Shown here: in pieces, positions 33,072 through 42,950 of the stretch
Position numbering within the stretch: the stretch's first letter is position 1
Layout of the letters: every line of letters starts with the position of its first letter
NCBI GenBank assembly: GCA_964464925.1
Contig: CAYXLI010000010.1
Location: forward strand, 161,984-225,983
DNA: 64,000 bases
Reading direction: 5' to 3'
Origin: CAYXLI01 sp964464925
Lineage (GTDB): Bacteria > Acidobacteriota > Terriglobia > Bryobacterales > Bryobacteraceae
The notes under the pieces: generated by a model
Seen by the model: only the letters and a program-made list of their open reading frames with translations
Databases searched by the model: none
Told to the model about the DNA's origin: nothing
Position numbers and translations under genes: made by a program

Positions 33072-34745
33072 ATGCGTTCCCTCACCGCGCTGGTGCTGGC
33101 TTTGTGCCTGCTGGCGCCGATTTCCGTGTCAGCCCGCCAACCGGTGCGTGCGCGTCACGCGATGTTGGTCGCGGAGGAGCCGATCGCTGCCGACACGGGC
33201 TTGGCGGTTCTGAAGGCTGGGGGCAATGCCGTAGACGCTGCGATTGCGGTGGGGTTCGCATTGGCCGTTACGCATCCGAGTGCCGGCAATCTCGGGGGAG
33301 GGGGATTCATGCTGGTCCGGCTTGCGGATGGACGCAGCACGTTCCTCGATTTTCGGGAGAAGGCTCCGGCCGCATCCTCGCGCAATATGTACCTCGATGC
33401 TGAAGGTAGGCCCACCCGCGACAGCATGGAGGGCTGGCGGGCATCGGGAGTGCCGGGTTCCGTGCGCGGGTTTGAGTACGCCCACCAGAAGTTCGGACAC
33501 AAGTCCTGGAAGGAGCTCGTGGAGCCCGCTGTTCGGCTGGCGCGCGAAGGATTCCCTGTCTCGTATGCGCTATCGGCGAGCTTGAAAGAAAGTAAGGCGC
33601 TCCCCAACTTCCCGGAATCGAAACGCATTTATCTGAACGAAGGCAACTTCTACGAGCCCGGCGATACCTTGAAGAACGCGGACCTTGCCAAGACACTGGA
33701 ACGGATCGCGAAGCACGGGGCAAAAGAATTCTACGAAGGTGAGACCGCGCGGATTCTGGCCGGCGAGATGCAGAAGAACGGTGGGCTGGTCACGCTCGAG
33801 GATCTGAAGAACTACAAGGTGTCAGAGCGCACGCCGCTAGAAGGCAAGTACAAGGGCTATGACATTGTCACGGCGCCTCCCCCAAGCTCGGGAGGCATCG
33901 GGCTGCTGCAGATGCTCGGCATGATCGAAGGCTCCGGCTATGAGAAGACGGGGATTGGATCGGCTGCCAGTATTCATTATGTTGTCGAAGCCATGCGGCG
34001 CTATTATGCGGACCGCAGCCAGTATTTCGGAGACCCGGATTTCTATAAAATGCCCGTGAAGGCGCTGCTCAATCCGGAATACATCCGGAAGCAGCGCGAC
34101 TCCATTGACCCGCAGCACGCTTCTACCAGCGAGGTAGTGCGGCCCGGCGATCTGACGCCCTATGAAAGTTCGGAGACGACGCATTTCTCGGTGGTGGATG
34201 AGGATGGGAATTGCGTGGCGGTCACTTACACGCTCAACGGCGGATTTGGCAGTTCCGTGACTGTGCCACGATTGGGTTTCCTGTTGAATAACGAGATGGA
34301 CGATTTCGCGGCCAAGCCCGGTGAACCGAACATGTTCCAACTGATTCAGGGCGAAGCGAATGCAATACAGCCCGGCAAACGGCCTTTGTCCTCTATGACG
34401 CCGACCATCATCCTGCGCGAGGGAAAGCCGTTCCTGGTGTACGGCAGTCCGGGTGGTTCGCGGATTATTTCGAGCGTTCTGCAGGTGTTTCTGAATGTGG
34501 TGGATTTCGGTTTGAACATTCAGGATGCTATCGATCGGCCCCGCTTCCACCACCAATGGATGCCCGACGGGATTTCGATGGAAGTAAACGGATTTTCTCC
34601 TGACACGGTCGCAATCCTGCAAGCGATGGGGCACAAAGTGAGCACATCGGCGAGCGTGGCGCGCGTGGAAGGCATCCTGCTCAGTGACGGCTGGCTGCAG
34701 GGCGCAGCGGATGGGCGCGGCTCCGGCAAGGCCGTAGGCTATTAG
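33072..34745 (+). CDS. ggt: Gamma-glutamyltransferase
   Basis: GGT is a periplasmic Ntn-hydrolase that cleaves gamma-glutamyl bonds, for example in glutathione, and transfers the group to amino acids or water. It is made as a precursor that cuts itself before the nucleophilic threonine. The protein has a signal peptide (1-21), the large-subunit signature GNAVDAAIA (51-59), GNLGGGGFM (72-80), the cleavage/nucleophile site Glu-Thr369-Thr-His, the small-subunit motif TYTLNGGFG, and the oxyanion region RPLSSMTPTI followed by GSPGGSRI. The length of 557 is normal. Confidence 0.95.
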   Translation: MRSLTALVLALCLLAPISVSARQPVRARHAMLVAEEPIAADTGLAVLKAGGNAVDAAIAVGFALAVTHPSAGNLGGGGFMLVRLADGRSTFLDFREKAPAASSRNMYLDAEGRPTRDSMEGWRASGVPGSVRGFEYAHQKFGHKSWKELVEPAVRLAREGFPVSYALSASLKESKALPNFPESKRIYLNEGNFYEPGDTLKNADLAKTLERIAKHGAKEFYEGETARILAGEMQKNGGLVTLEDLKNYKVSERTPLEGKYKGYDIVTAPPPSSGGIGLLQMLGMIEGSGYEKTGIGSAASIHYVVEAMRRYYADRSQYFGDPDFYKMPVKALLNPEYIRKQRDSIDPQHASTSEVVRPGDLTPYESSETTHFSVVDEDGNCVAVTYTLNGGFGSSVTVPRLGFLLNNEMDDFAAKPGEPNMFQLIQGEANAIQPGKRPLSSMTPTIILREGKPFLVYGSPGGSRIISSVLQVFLNVVDFGLNIQDAIDRPRFHHQWMPDGISMEVNGFSPDTVAILQAMGHKVSTSASVARVEGILLSDGWLQGAADGRGSGKAVGY

Positions 34746-34758
34746 AAAAACAATCTCA

Positions 34759-35610
34759 ATGGATCACGTTTTATCGACACATCTTTTCGTCAACCACCGT
34801 CTGACCACGGTTTGGCTGGACAAAATCTGGGACGCGGGCGTTCCGGCCGTGGAAATTTTTTGCGCACGGCAGCACCTGGACTGGCGGGATCGCGCCCAGG
34901 TGAATGAGCTCGGTCACTGGTTCCGGGATTCAGAACTGGCGCTGCATTCGCTCCATCTGCCGATGCATACCGATGACGTGTGGGGCAGGTCGGGACCGCA
35001 GTCGGTCATCACCATCACGGAGGCCAGTAAGCCGAAGCGAATTGCGATGGTGGACGAAATCAAACGCGCCATTGAAGTAGCAGAAGTGATTCCGTGCAAG
35101 TACCTGGTGCAGCATCTGGGTGTGGGAGAAGAAGAGTTCGACGAACGCAAACTGGACGCGGCGCTAAGTTCGCTGGAAGAATTAAACCTCTTTGCGCGGC
35201 AGCGCGGCGTGGAGATCCTGCTCGAGAATATTCCGAACGGCCTTTCCAGCGCCGAGCGGCTCATGTACTTCCTCGAATTCACGCACCTGAAAATGCACTT
35301 CTGCTTCGACACCGGTCACGCGAACCTCATGGAAGGCGTGGAGCCGGCGTGGTCATTGATGAAAGACAAGATCCGCTCGACGCACGTGCACGACAATGAC
35401 GGCAAGGCCGATAAGCACCTGTTTCCGTTCTTTGCCGGGGGCGGCACCATTGACTGGAAGAAGGTGATGCCGATGTTGGCTTCGCGCGCACAGCAGTATC
35501 CTCTCCTGCTGGAACTCAAGGAATCTCCCGATTTCCCGAACCCGTTCGAAATGGTGAAACAGATCTTCGAAAAACTTGAGAGCCTTGCAGTGGAGGAACC
35601 CGTTCGATGA
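34759..35610 (+). CDS. Sugar-phosphate isomerase/epimerase-like TIM-barrel protein
   Basis: This is a xylose-isomerase-like (AP endonuclease 2 family) TIM barrel of 283 residues. Metal-binding and barrel landmarks are [44 protein letters not shown] with the His-x-His pair, and LLLELKES near the end. Members isomerise or epimerise sugars or cyclitols, and some are DNA-repair-like nucleases. It begins 13 nt after ggt and overlaps asnS by 4 nt, so it opens a coupled series of genes. The substrate is not predictable. Confidence 0.82.
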   Translation: MDHVLSTHLFVNHRLTTVWLDKIWDAGVPAVEIFCARQHLDWRDRAQVNELGHWFRDSELALHSLHLPMHTDDVWGRSGPQSVITITEASKPKRIAMVDEIKRAIEVAEVIPCKYLVQHLGVGEEEFDERKLDAALSSLEELNLFARQRGVEILLENIPNGLSSAERLMYFLEFTHLKMHFCFDTGHANLMEGVEPAWSLMKDKIRSTHVHDNDGKADKHLFPFFAGGGTIDWKKVMPMLASRAQQYPLLLELKESPDFPNPFEMVKQIFEKLESLAVEEPVR

Positions 35611-36917
35611 GCGCTCCTCGGACCACGATTGCCGCGATTGGCAAGCATGTCGGCGAACTGGTAACCATCCCGGGTTGGCTGTACAACCTGCGCAAGTCCG
35701 GCAAGATCGCATTTCCCCAATTGCGCGATGGCACCGGGATCTTGCAGTGCGTCGCTGTGAAGTCGGAAATCCCGGAAGAGTTATTCGAGACGTTGAAGAA
35801 CCTCACTCAGGAGAGTTCCGTCATCATGACCGGCCGTGTTCGCGCGGAACAGCGCGCGCCGGGCGGCTATGAGTTGGACGTGACCGCGGCTGAGGTGGTT
35901 CAGCGCGTGCCGGAGTCGGACCCGTATCCGATCACGCCCAAGGAGCATGGTCCCGAGTTCCTGCAGGACCGCCGCCATTTGTGGCTGCGCAGCCGACGCC
36001 AGAACGCAATCATTCGCGTGCGCGCCGAAGTGGTCAAGGCTATTCGGGACTACTTCGATTCCCATGGCTTCCTGCTGGTGGACTGCCCGATCTTTACGCC
36101 GGCTGCCTGCGAGGGCACCACCACCCTGTTCGAACTCGATTACTTCGAGGACGAAAAGGTCTACCTGACGCAGTCAGGCCAGCTTTACAACGAAGCGAAT
36201 GCAATGGCGTTCGGCAAGGTGTACTGTTTCGGCCCGACCTTCCGCGCTGAAAAATCGAAGACCCGGCGCCACCTGACGGAATTCTGGATGGTGGAGCCCG
36301 AGATGGCTTACGCCACGCTGGAAGACGTCAAGCAGGTAGCCGAAGAACTCGTCTGCTTCGTAGTGCAGCGTGTGCTGGAGAACCGCCAACATGAGTTGAA
36401 GGCTTTGGAGCGTGACATCACCAAACTGGAAGCGATCAAGGCTCCTTTTCCGCGCATGACTTACGACGATGCAGTGAAGAAACTGCAAAGCCTGGGTAGC
36501 AATATTCAATGGGGTGGTGACCTGGGAGGCACGGACGAGACATTGATTGCCGAAGGTCTGGACCGCCCGCTGATGATCGATAAGTATCCGACCGAAGTGA
36601 AAGCGTTCTACTTCCAGCCGGACACGGAGCGGCCGGAAGTGGCGCTCGGCGTGGACGTGCTGGCCCCCGAAGGATACGGCGAGATCATCGGCGGAGGTCA
36701 GCGCATTCACGATCTGGATTTGCTCCTGAAACGGCTTGAAGAGCACCACTTACCGAAGGAAGCATTTGACTGGTACCTCGACCTGCGCAAATACGGCACC
36801 GTGCCGCACGCCGGGTTCGGCATGGGTGTGGAGCGCACCGTCGCGTGGATCTGCGGAATCGAACACGTCCGCGAGACTATTCCGTATCCGCGCATGCTGT
36901 ATAGAACACGTCCATGA
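35607..36917 (+). CDS. asnS: Asparagine--tRNA ligase
   Basis: This class IIb aminoacyl-tRNA synthetase of 436 residues has an N-terminal OB-fold anticodon-binding domain (about 1-105; [18 protein letters not shown]) and a catalytic domain with motif 2 ([23 protein letters not shown]), [11 protein letters not shown] and motif 3 ([15 protein letters not shown]). The signature GGGQR and the [11 protein letters not shown] wording favour AsnS over AspS. It is the second gene of a translationally coupled series: it overlaps the TIM-barrel gene and the arginase gene by 4 nt each. Confidence 0.96.
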   Translation: MSAPRTTIAAIGKHVGELVTIPGWLYNLRKSGKIAFPQLRDGTGILQCVAVKSEIPEELFETLKNLTQESSVIMTGRVRAEQRAPGGYELDVTAAEVVQRVPESDPYPITPKEHGPEFLQDRRHLWLRSRRQNAIIRVRAEVVKAIRDYFDSHGFLLVDCPIFTPAACEGTTTLFELDYFEDEKVYLTQSGQLYNEANAMAFGKVYCFGPTFRAEKSKTRRHLTEFWMVEPEMAYATLEDVKQVAEELVCFVVQRVLENRQHELKALERDITKLEAIKAPFPRMTYDDAVKKLQSLGSNIQWGGDLGGTDETLIAEGLDRPLMIDKYPTEVKAFYFQPDTERPEVALGVDVLAPEGYGEIIGGGQRIHDLDLLLKRLEEHHLPKEAFDWYLDLRKYGTVPHAGFGMGVERTVAWICGIEHVRETIPYPRMLYRTRP

Positions 36918-37828
36918 AGCCATCGCAGGTCGCAATCATTGGAGCGCCGATGGATCTCGGCGCCGGCCGCCGTGGTGTGGACATGGGGCCGTCCGCATTG
37001 CGCCTTGCCGGACTGGACGACCGTGTCGCTTCGCTGGGCTACAAGGTACGGGACCTGGGCAATGTGGAAGTGGAGCAGCCGGAAGCCACGCCCATCGGTC
37101 CCAGCCGCGCAAGGTACCTGCCGCAAATTGCGAATACCTGTACACGTCTGGCAGGCATGGTCGATTCGGCGATGGCTTCCGGCGACATGCCCTTGGTGTT
37201 GGGCGGCGATCACTCGGTGGCGATCGGTACCGTTGCAGGCGTGGCGGAGCATTTCCGCAAGGCGGACGGAAAGATCGGTCTCATTTGGGTAGACGCCCAT
37301 GCCGACATGAATACGCCCGATTCCAGTCCGAGCGGAAACGTGCATGGGATGCCGCTCGCGTGTTGTATCGGCATCGGGCCGGAGGAACTCACGCACATCT
37401 ACGACTTTGCTCCGAAGGTGCAGCCGTCGAACGTGGTACTCGTCGGCATTCGCGACGTGGATGCGATGGAGCGTGATTACGTGAAAGCCACCGGCGTGCG
37501 TGCGTTTACCATGCGGGATATTGATGAGTTCGGTATGCGCGGAGTCATGCAGAAAGCGATTGAGATCGCCTCGGCCGGGACTGCGGGAATTCATCTGTCG
37601 TTCGATATGGATTCCGTGGATCCCCGCGAAGCCCCCGGAGTCGGGACGCCAGTCCGCGGGGGCCTGACCTATCGGGAAGCGCATCTCGCAATGGAGTTGG
37701 TGTGTGACTCAGGAACGATGGTTTCAATGGAGATCGTGGAGGTAAACCCGGTGATAGACGAGGTGAACCGTACGGCGATTCTGGGCGTTGAACTGGTTAT
37801 GTCCGCCCTGGGAAAGAGGATCTTGTGA
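36914..37828 (+). CDS. rocF: Arginase
   Basis: This ureohydrolase of 304 residues has the binuclear manganese site complete: GGDHS with His100, WVDAHADMN with Asp127, His129 and Asp131, and SFDMDSVDP with Asp231 and Asp233. The GNVHGMPLA loop is typical of arginase, which converts arginine to ornithine and urea; agmatinase is less likely. ATGA overlap with asnS and GTGA overlap with ddl tie it into one translational unit with a tRNA synthetase and a peptidoglycan enzyme. Confidence 0.92.
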   Translation: MKPSQVAIIGAPMDLGAGRRGVDMGPSALRLAGLDDRVASLGYKVRDLGNVEVEQPEATPIGPSRARYLPQIANTCTRLAGMVDSAMASGDMPLVLGGDHSVAIGTVAGVAEHFRKADGKIGLIWVDAHADMNTPDSSPSGNVHGMPLACCIGIGPEELTHIYDFAPKVQPSNVVLVGIRDVDAMERDYVKATGVRAFTMRDIDEFGMRGVMQKAIEIASAGTAGIHLSFDMDSVDPREAPGVGTPVRGGLTYREAHLAMELVCDSGTMVSMEIVEVNPVIDEVNRTAILGVELVMSALGKRIL

Positions 37829-38793
37829 AGAAGACCGTAGCTGTTTTATACGGAGGCCGCAGCGGAGAGCACGAGGTTTCCATTCGCTCCGCCGAGTCGA
37901 TTATGAAGGCGCTCGATCCGGAGCGCTACAACGTGTTGCAGTTTTTCATTAATAAATTTGGCCGCTGGAGCCCCCGCGCGATTGTGCCGGAACCCGGGCG
38001 AAATCCGGAGATCGATGTGGTGTTTCCTGTTCTGCATGGCACGTTCGGTGAGGATGGCACGGTGCAGGGCCTTCTGGAGTTGGCCGACCTTCCCTACGTC
38101 GGCCCGGGAGTGCTAGGCTCAGCAGCGGCGATGGACAAAGAAATCGCCAAGCGTCTGTGCAGCCAGGCGGGCGTTCCGGTAGTCGACTACATCGTCGCTG
38201 ACCGGGACTTCCGTGCCGCCCGGAATACGCTCCCGTACCCTCTATTCGTGAAGCCGGCCAATCTGGGATCGTCCGTGGGGATTTCAAAGGCGCAGACGCC
38301 GGAAGAACTGGACGAGGCGATCGCGCTGGCGGCCCAGTTTGACCGTAAGATCCTGATCGAGCGCACGATAGTAGGACAGGAAATCGAATGCGCCGTGCTC
38401 GGCAACCATAATCCCGAAGCATCTCAGCCGTGTGAAATTCTGCCGTCCCGGGAATTCTACGACTATGACGACAAGTACCTGCTGGATAAGACGGAATTCC
38501 GTCTTCCCGCTGCTCTCCCTCACGAACGGATAGAGGAGGTTCGCAGGCTTGCGATTCTAGCTTTCCAGGCCCTGCAGTGCGAGGGCATGGCACGCGTGGA
38601 TTTCCTGATCGAAGGGGCGACCGGACGAATTTTCCTGAATGAAGTAAACACAATCCCGGGCTTTACGTCCATCAGCATGTACCCCAAAATGTGGGAGCAC
38701 TCGGGCCTGCCCTATCCGAAGCTCCTGGACCGCTTGATCGATCTTGCGATTGAGCGGCATGACGAAAAACAGAAGCTGCGTTACACTCGGTGA
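37825..38793 (+). CDS. ddl: D-alanine--D-alanine ligase
   Basis: This ATP-grasp enzyme of 322 residues makes the D-Ala-D-Ala dipeptide used in peptidoglycan. Landmarks are YGGRSGEHEVSIRSA (9-23), FPVLHGTFGEDG (64-75), FVKPANLGSSVG (about 132-143), and the metal and ATP sites MARVDFL with FLNEVNTIPGFT. The GEHEVS and HGTFGEDG motifs separate it from other ATP-grasp enzymes. It overlaps arginase at its start and the CtpA-type gene at its end by 4 nt each. Confidence 0.96.
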   Translation: MKKTVAVLYGGRSGEHEVSIRSAESIMKALDPERYNVLQFFINKFGRWSPRAIVPEPGRNPEIDVVFPVLHGTFGEDGTVQGLLELADLPYVGPGVLGSAAAMDKEIAKRLCSQAGVPVVDYIVADRDFRAARNTLPYPLFVKPANLGSSVGISKAQTPEELDEAIALAAQFDRKILIERTIVGQEIECAVLGNHNPEASQPCEILPSREFYDYDDKYLLDKTEFRLPAALPHERIEEVRRLAILAFQALQCEGMARVDFLIEGATGRIFLNEVNTIPGFTSISMYPKMWEHSGLPYPKLLDRLIDLAIERHDEKQKLRYTR

Positions 38794-40292
38794 AACTCGC
38801 ACGGCCATTCCTGATCACTGCTGCTGTCATTGCGCCCGTCGTGTGTCCTGCGCAATCTGCCAGGCGAAACCCGCCTTCCACAAACGACATCGAAGGTTCG
38901 CTGAAGCAGTTGGTGAACGTGTATGCTACCGTTGCCGCCCAGGCTGCCGATCCCGTTGACTCTTCGAAGGCCTTCTATGAGGGAGCGATGCCCGGCATGC
39001 TACACCGTCTGGATCCCCACTCGGTGTTCTTCGACCCGGGACAGTACGAACAGTTGCAGCAGATGGAAAAGTCCGAGCAGAAGGGCTTCGGGACCATCGT
39101 CAGCCTGCTGCCCGGGCGCGTCATTGTGCTGCAAGTGATGCAGAACACGCCGTCTGCACGAGCGGGTATCAACCCGGGTGACGAGGTGCTGGCCATCAAC
39201 GGCATCGCGCTCAGCCAACTCGATCTGGAACAACTGCAGCAGTTGCTCGGGCAATCACGGCAGATGAAGGTGCGGTTGGACGTGCGGCGTCCCGGCAACA
39301 CCCGGTTGCTCCAGTTCTTTCTGGAGCCCGAAACCGTGGACAGCCCCAGCGTCGATCGCGCGTTCCTGTTGGAGCCCGGCATTGCCTTCATCCGAGTAAC
39401 AAGTTTCGAAGAGAAGACGGCCAAGCTGGTGAAGGAGCAAATCGAGAAACTCGGAGGCCGGAACCTCAAAGGCTTGATCCTCGATCTGCGAAACAATCCC
39501 GGCGGTCTGCTGCCCGCGGCACTCGAAATCTCCTCGTATTTCCTGCAGCCCGGCCAGACGGTACTGTCCGTTCGTGGACGATCCGTGCAAGGAGAAGAGG
39601 CCAAGGTTCCGTCTGACGCCAAGCCGTATTCGTTTCCCGTGGCAATTCTGATCAACGGCAAGAGTGCGAGCGCATCGGAGATAGTCACCGGCGCTCTGCA
39701 GGATCATGATCGTGCAACCGTAGTTGGCGAGCCGAGCTTCGGCAAGGGGCTCGTGCAGAGCGTGTTTCCGCTGTCACAGGGGACCGCCGTGGCCCTGACG
39801 ACAGCGTTCTACTACACGCCAAGCGGACGTTCCATTCAGAAGCAGCTACGGAGTGGAGCGTTGGAGCAGGCTACCAGCGCAACCCGCCTGGAAGCGAACA
39901 AGGAGTATAAGACGGACAAGGGCCGCATCGTGCGGGGCGGCGGAGGAATCTTGCCGGACGAACTGGTGCTCCCCGAGGGTATGACACCGCTGCGAGCCGT
40001 TATCGAGGCTACCGCCATGTTCCCAAACTTCGCGACTGAGTACATCTCCAAGGCCCGCAACATCGGTCCGGAAATGGAGATCACGCCGGCGGCTCTGGAC
40101 GAGTTCCAGTCCGTGCTTTCTCAGCACAACATTCGCCCGAGCTTGTCGGAATGGTCCCTGGAACGCGAGTGGATCCGCTCCCGTTTGAAACAGGAGATTC
40201 TGAATCAGGCTCTAGGCGTGGAGAAGGGCGATGAAGTCGAAGCGCACCGCGATCCACAGGTGCGGGCGGCGCTGAGGGCTCTCACGAAGTAA
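38790..40292 (+). CDS. CtpA-type S41 carboxy-terminal processing protease
   Basis: This 500-residue exported protease has a signal peptide (about 1-22), a helical N-terminal domain, a PDZ domain (about 97-185) and the S41 core. The catalytic pair is intact: Ser294 in KSASASE and Lys319 in FGKG. CtpA-type enzymes trim C-termini of periplasmic and outer-membrane proteins and can act on peptidoglycan-associated hydrolases, which fits its coupling to ddl (GTGA). A long C-terminal tail (about 365-500) is typical of the group. It is convergent with dedA, with only 10 nt between them. Confidence 0.93.
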   Translation: MKLARPFLITAAVIAPVVCPAQSARRNPPSTNDIEGSLKQLVNVYATVAAQAADPVDSSKAFYEGAMPGMLHRLDPHSVFFDPGQYEQLQQMEKSEQKGFGTIVSLLPGRVIVLQVMQNTPSARAGINPGDEVLAINGIALSQLDLEQLQQLLGQSRQMKVRLDVRRPGNTRLLQFFLEPETVDSPSVDRAFLLEPGIAFIRVTSFEEKTAKLVKEQIEKLGGRNLKGLILDLRNNPGGLLPAALEISSYFLQPGQTVLSVRGRSVQGEEAKVPSDAKPYSFPVAILINGKSASASEIVTGALQDHDRATVVGEPSFGKGLVQSVFPLSQGTAVALTTAFYYTPSGRSIQKQLRSGALEQATSATRLEANKEYKTDKGRIVRGGGGILPDELVLPEGMTPLRAVIEATAMFPNFATEYISKARNIGPEMEITPAALDEFQSVLSQHNIRPSLSEWSLEREWIRSRLKQEILNQALGVEKGDEVEAHRDPQVRAALRALTK

Positions 40293-40302
40293 CGAAGAAA
40301 AT

Positions 40303-40956
40303 CTAGCTTGCGGCTACCTTCTCCCGCCGCGCTTCCCAGATCTGCTTCAGTACCGGAATGAGTGAGACCATTATGATCAGGATCACTACCTTCTCGAAAT
40401 TCTTCCGCACGATCTCTACGTTGCCGAGCAGGTAGCCGGCCATCGTCATCGATGTCACCCACCCAATCGCGCCCACTACATTGAAGGAAGCGAACTTCGG
40501 ATATGGCATCTGCGCCACGCCTGCGACGAAGGCCGCGAACGTGCGAATGATCGGCAGGAACTGCGCGTAGATGATCGTTTTGCCGCCGTGCTTCTCGTAA
40601 AATGCCTTGGTCTTCTGCAGGTGCTCCTGCTTGAAGAGGCGCGAATCTGGCCGGTTGAAAATCGCGGGACCCGTCTTGCGGCCGAGCAGGTAGCCCGTAC
40701 CGTTTCCGAGAATGCAGCCGATGATCAGCAGCCCAATGATCAGTGCAATATTGAGCTGGCCCGCTCCGGCAACAACGCCCACGGTAAAGAGCAGCGAGTC
40801 TCCGGGCAAAAAGAAACCGACCAAAAGGCCGGTTTCCGAAAACACGATAGCGAACAGGAGCGCGTATCCATACCACCCGGTCATTACAGTGGACAGAAAC
40901 TCGATCAGGCGCTCTGGGGTTGTGAGCGTCCGGAGAAAATCAATAACCGAGTGCAT
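40303..40956 (-). CDS. DedA/SNARE-associated family membrane protein
   Basis: This 217-residue inner-membrane protein shows the DedA signature: ETGLLVGFFLPGDSLLF (about 41-57), the GYLLGRKTG stretch, then KHGGKTIIYAQFLPIIRTF and AGVAQMPYPKF. DedA proteins act as lipid scramblases or transporters, for example of undecaprenyl phosphate, and are needed for membrane and envelope maintenance. It starts 3 nt after the PpiD-like gene and is the last gene of the cmk-lysC-ppiD-dedA series. Confidence 0.92.
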   Translation of the reverse strand: MHSVIDFLRTLTTPERLIEFLSTVMTGWYGYALLFAIVFSETGLLVGFFLPGDSLLFTVGVVAGAGQLNIALIIGLLIIGCILGNGTGYLLGRKTGPAIFNRPDSRLFKQEHLQKTKAFYEKHGGKTIIYAQFLPIIRTFAAFVAGVAQMPYPKFASFNVVGAIGWVTSMTMAGYLLGNVEIVRKNFEKVVILIIMVSLIPVLKQIWEARREKVAAS

Positions 40957-40959
40957 TGG

Positions 40960-42888
40960 CTAGCCGCGGTACGCGGATTCCAGCCGCTTGATGGTCTCTG
41001 GGTACTTCTTTACCTTGCCCTCTTTCATGAGCTGGTTCATGAGGCCATCTTCGAACAGTTCCCGGCGCTCGTTTGCTTTCTTCTTCTTCAGCGCGAGCAC
41101 GATGTCGTCGCGTTCGCCCGCAAGCTTCGTCATGTCGGCCGGGGTCTTCTCGTCGACTCTATAGAAAATCGGCTTTTCACCGGGATAAACAGGGCCGATG
41201 ATTGTTCCCGCGGGTTTCAGGAATGCTTCGAACAGGGCGGATGCGCTACCCACGCCTTCCGCGGCTCCTTCTGACTGGAACGGCGGTGTCGTCTTTACTT
41301 CGAGGCCAAGTTCTTTGGCAACGGCCTTGAAATCAGCATTCGGGGCCTTGAACTTCTGTGTCGCTTCCTGCACCTTTTGACCCAGCGCAATTTGCGCCTT
41401 CTGGTTGATGTAATCGGTGCGAACCTTGTTTTCCACTTCCGCGAACTCGGCCGGGTGCACCGGTTCGATTCCGCGTAGCACCGCTACCGCCAGCTTCCCG
41501 GGCGCCGCCTGGAAGGTCGGCGTCACATCGTTGTTCTTGGTCAGTGCACCAACCGACTGCATGACGTCGTTGGCCGGGCCAATTTCCGGAATCGGCTTGC
41601 CCGCCTCCAGATGCTGCACGCTGATGAATTGGAGGCCGAGCGATTTCGCGATCTGATCGCCATTGGCCGGATTCTTCATCAACTGCGTACGGGCCTGATC
41701 CACAGCTTGCTGCATGCGGTCGTAAACCACCTGCTTCTTGGAACCTGAGATGATGTCGTTCTTTACTTCCTCAAACGGCTTCAGGCGGGCGTTTTCCTTC
41801 TCCAGCACCTGCAGGATGTGGAAGCCGTAGTCCGTCTTCACCAGGCCGCTGAGCTGCTTCGCCGGCAGAGAGAACGCAGCGTCTTCAAACGGCTTCACCG
41901 TCTGTCCCCGCACCACCCAGTCGAGGTCGCCGCCCTTTTGCGCCGAACCCGGGTCGTCCGAATTCTTTTTGGCCACTTCCCCGAAATCCGCTCCTGCCTT
42001 CAACTGCTTCAGGATGTCGTTCGCTTTGGCTTCCTTCGTGCCGATTTGATCTTTCGGAACGTCGGTCGTCTTCACGAGGATGTGGCGGACGTGAACGCGT
42101 TCCGGCGTGCGGTACTTGTCTTTGTTCTGGTCGTAAATGCGCCGCACTTCGGCCTCAGGCATATCGATCGTGGAAGCGATCTTTTGCTCATCCGCCACGA
42201 TGAGATCGAAGGAGCGCTTCTCGTTCGTGTTGTAGTTGCCGCGGTTAGCCTGGAAAAAGGACTTCAGTGCCGCGTCGTCCACCTTCACTTGCGACTTCAG
42301 CTTTTCAAGGTCGACCGCTGCGTAATCGATCTTGGCCTGTTCGTGCCGTTTGCGATACTCGTCTTCCACTTCCTTCTTGGTCACCACTACGCCCTCGAGC
42401 GCAATGTTGCGCAGCTTGAGCAGAAGGACCTGCTTCTCGATGTTCGATTCGAACTCCTGCACGCTCATGCCCTGCTGAGCCAGGAACTGCTCATATACCT
42501 GTTTGTTGAACTTCCCGTCCGCAAAAAGGTTCGGCAGAATCGAACGGATCGTCAGGGCCGTATCCGCATCCGTAACCTCGAAACCCATCCGTTTGGCCTG
42601 GTAGGCAAGCGCGCGCTCGGCGATCATCTGGTCGATGAGCTGCGGCAGGTAAACGTTGATCAGTTCGGGCGGCACTTGGCGGTTCTTCGTGATCTGCTGG
42701 AGCTGCATCTGAACTTCTCGCACGGTAATCGGCTCTTTGCCGACCTCTGCGACAATCTGGTCGGGTTGCCGCGACGGCGTGCCATAGCCGGGGATCAGGG
42801 TGATCACCATGGACAGGGCAACGACGCCCAGGATGAAGCCAAGCACATACCGCACAGTTTTCTCTCGGCTCCGGAACAGATCGAACAT
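40960..42888 (-). CDS. ppiD: PpiD/SurA-type peptidylprolyl isomerase (membrane-anchored parvulin)
   Basis: This periplasmic folding factor has an N-terminal membrane anchor (about 14-31), a SurA-N-like chaperone region (about 35-250), one parvulin domain (about 240-350; VRHILVKTT, then DPGSAQKGGDLDWV and YGFHILQV) and a second, less clear chaperone-like C-terminal part. The architecture matches PpiD. The ATG at 42888 is set by GAGGAGA 8 nt upstream; a longer frame starts inside lysC. It lies 62 nt after lysC and directly precedes dedA. Confidence 0.9.
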   Translation of the reverse strand: MFDLFRSREKTVRYVLGFILGVVALSMVITLIPGYGTPSRQPDQIVAEVGKEPITVREVQMQLQQITKNRQVPPELINVYLPQLIDQMIAERALAYQAKRMGFEVTDADTALTIRSILPNLFADGKFNKQVYEQFLAQQGMSVQEFESNIEKQVLLLKLRNIALEGVVVTKKEVEDEYRKRHEQAKIDYAAVDLEKLKSQVKVDDAALKSFFQANRGNYNTNEKRSFDLIVADEQKIASTIDMPEAEVRRIYDQNKDKYRTPERVHVRHILVKTTDVPKDQIGTKEAKANDILKQLKAGADFGEVAKKNSDDPGSAQKGGDLDWVVRGQTVKPFEDAAFSLPAKQLSGLVKTDYGFHILQVLEKENARLKPFEEVKNDIISGSKKQVVYDRMQQAVDQARTQLMKNPANGDQIAKSLGLQFISVQHLEAGKPIPEIGPANDVMQSVGALTKNNDVTPTFQAAPGKLAVAVLRGIEPVHPAEFAEVENKVRTDYINQKAQIALGQKVQEATQKFKAPNADFKAVAKELGLEVKTTPPFQSEGAAEGVGSASALFEAFLKPAGTIIGPVYPGEKPIFYRVDEKTPADMTKLAGERDDIVLALKKKKANERRELFEDGLMNQLMKEGKVKKYPETIKRLESAYRG

Positions 42889-42896
42889 TACAGGAT

Positions 42897-42903
42897 TCTC
42901 CTC
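42897..42903 (-). promoter_or_regulatory. Shine-Dalgarno GAGGAGA setting the ppiD start
   Basis: GAGGAGA on the minus strand is 8 nt before the ATG at 42888; it would be internal to the gene if the longer frame were used. Confidence 0.6.
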
Positions 42904-42950
42904 AGGACAAACAGATGTTAAGACGTAATTCCAAGTATAGCGTAGGCGGA

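Noticed and set aside
41818..42921. Plus-strand open frame of 367 codons over ppiD
   Set aside because: It mirrors the PpiD gene, whose parvulin motifs are clear; rich in His, Leu and Arg as shadows of high-GC genes often are.
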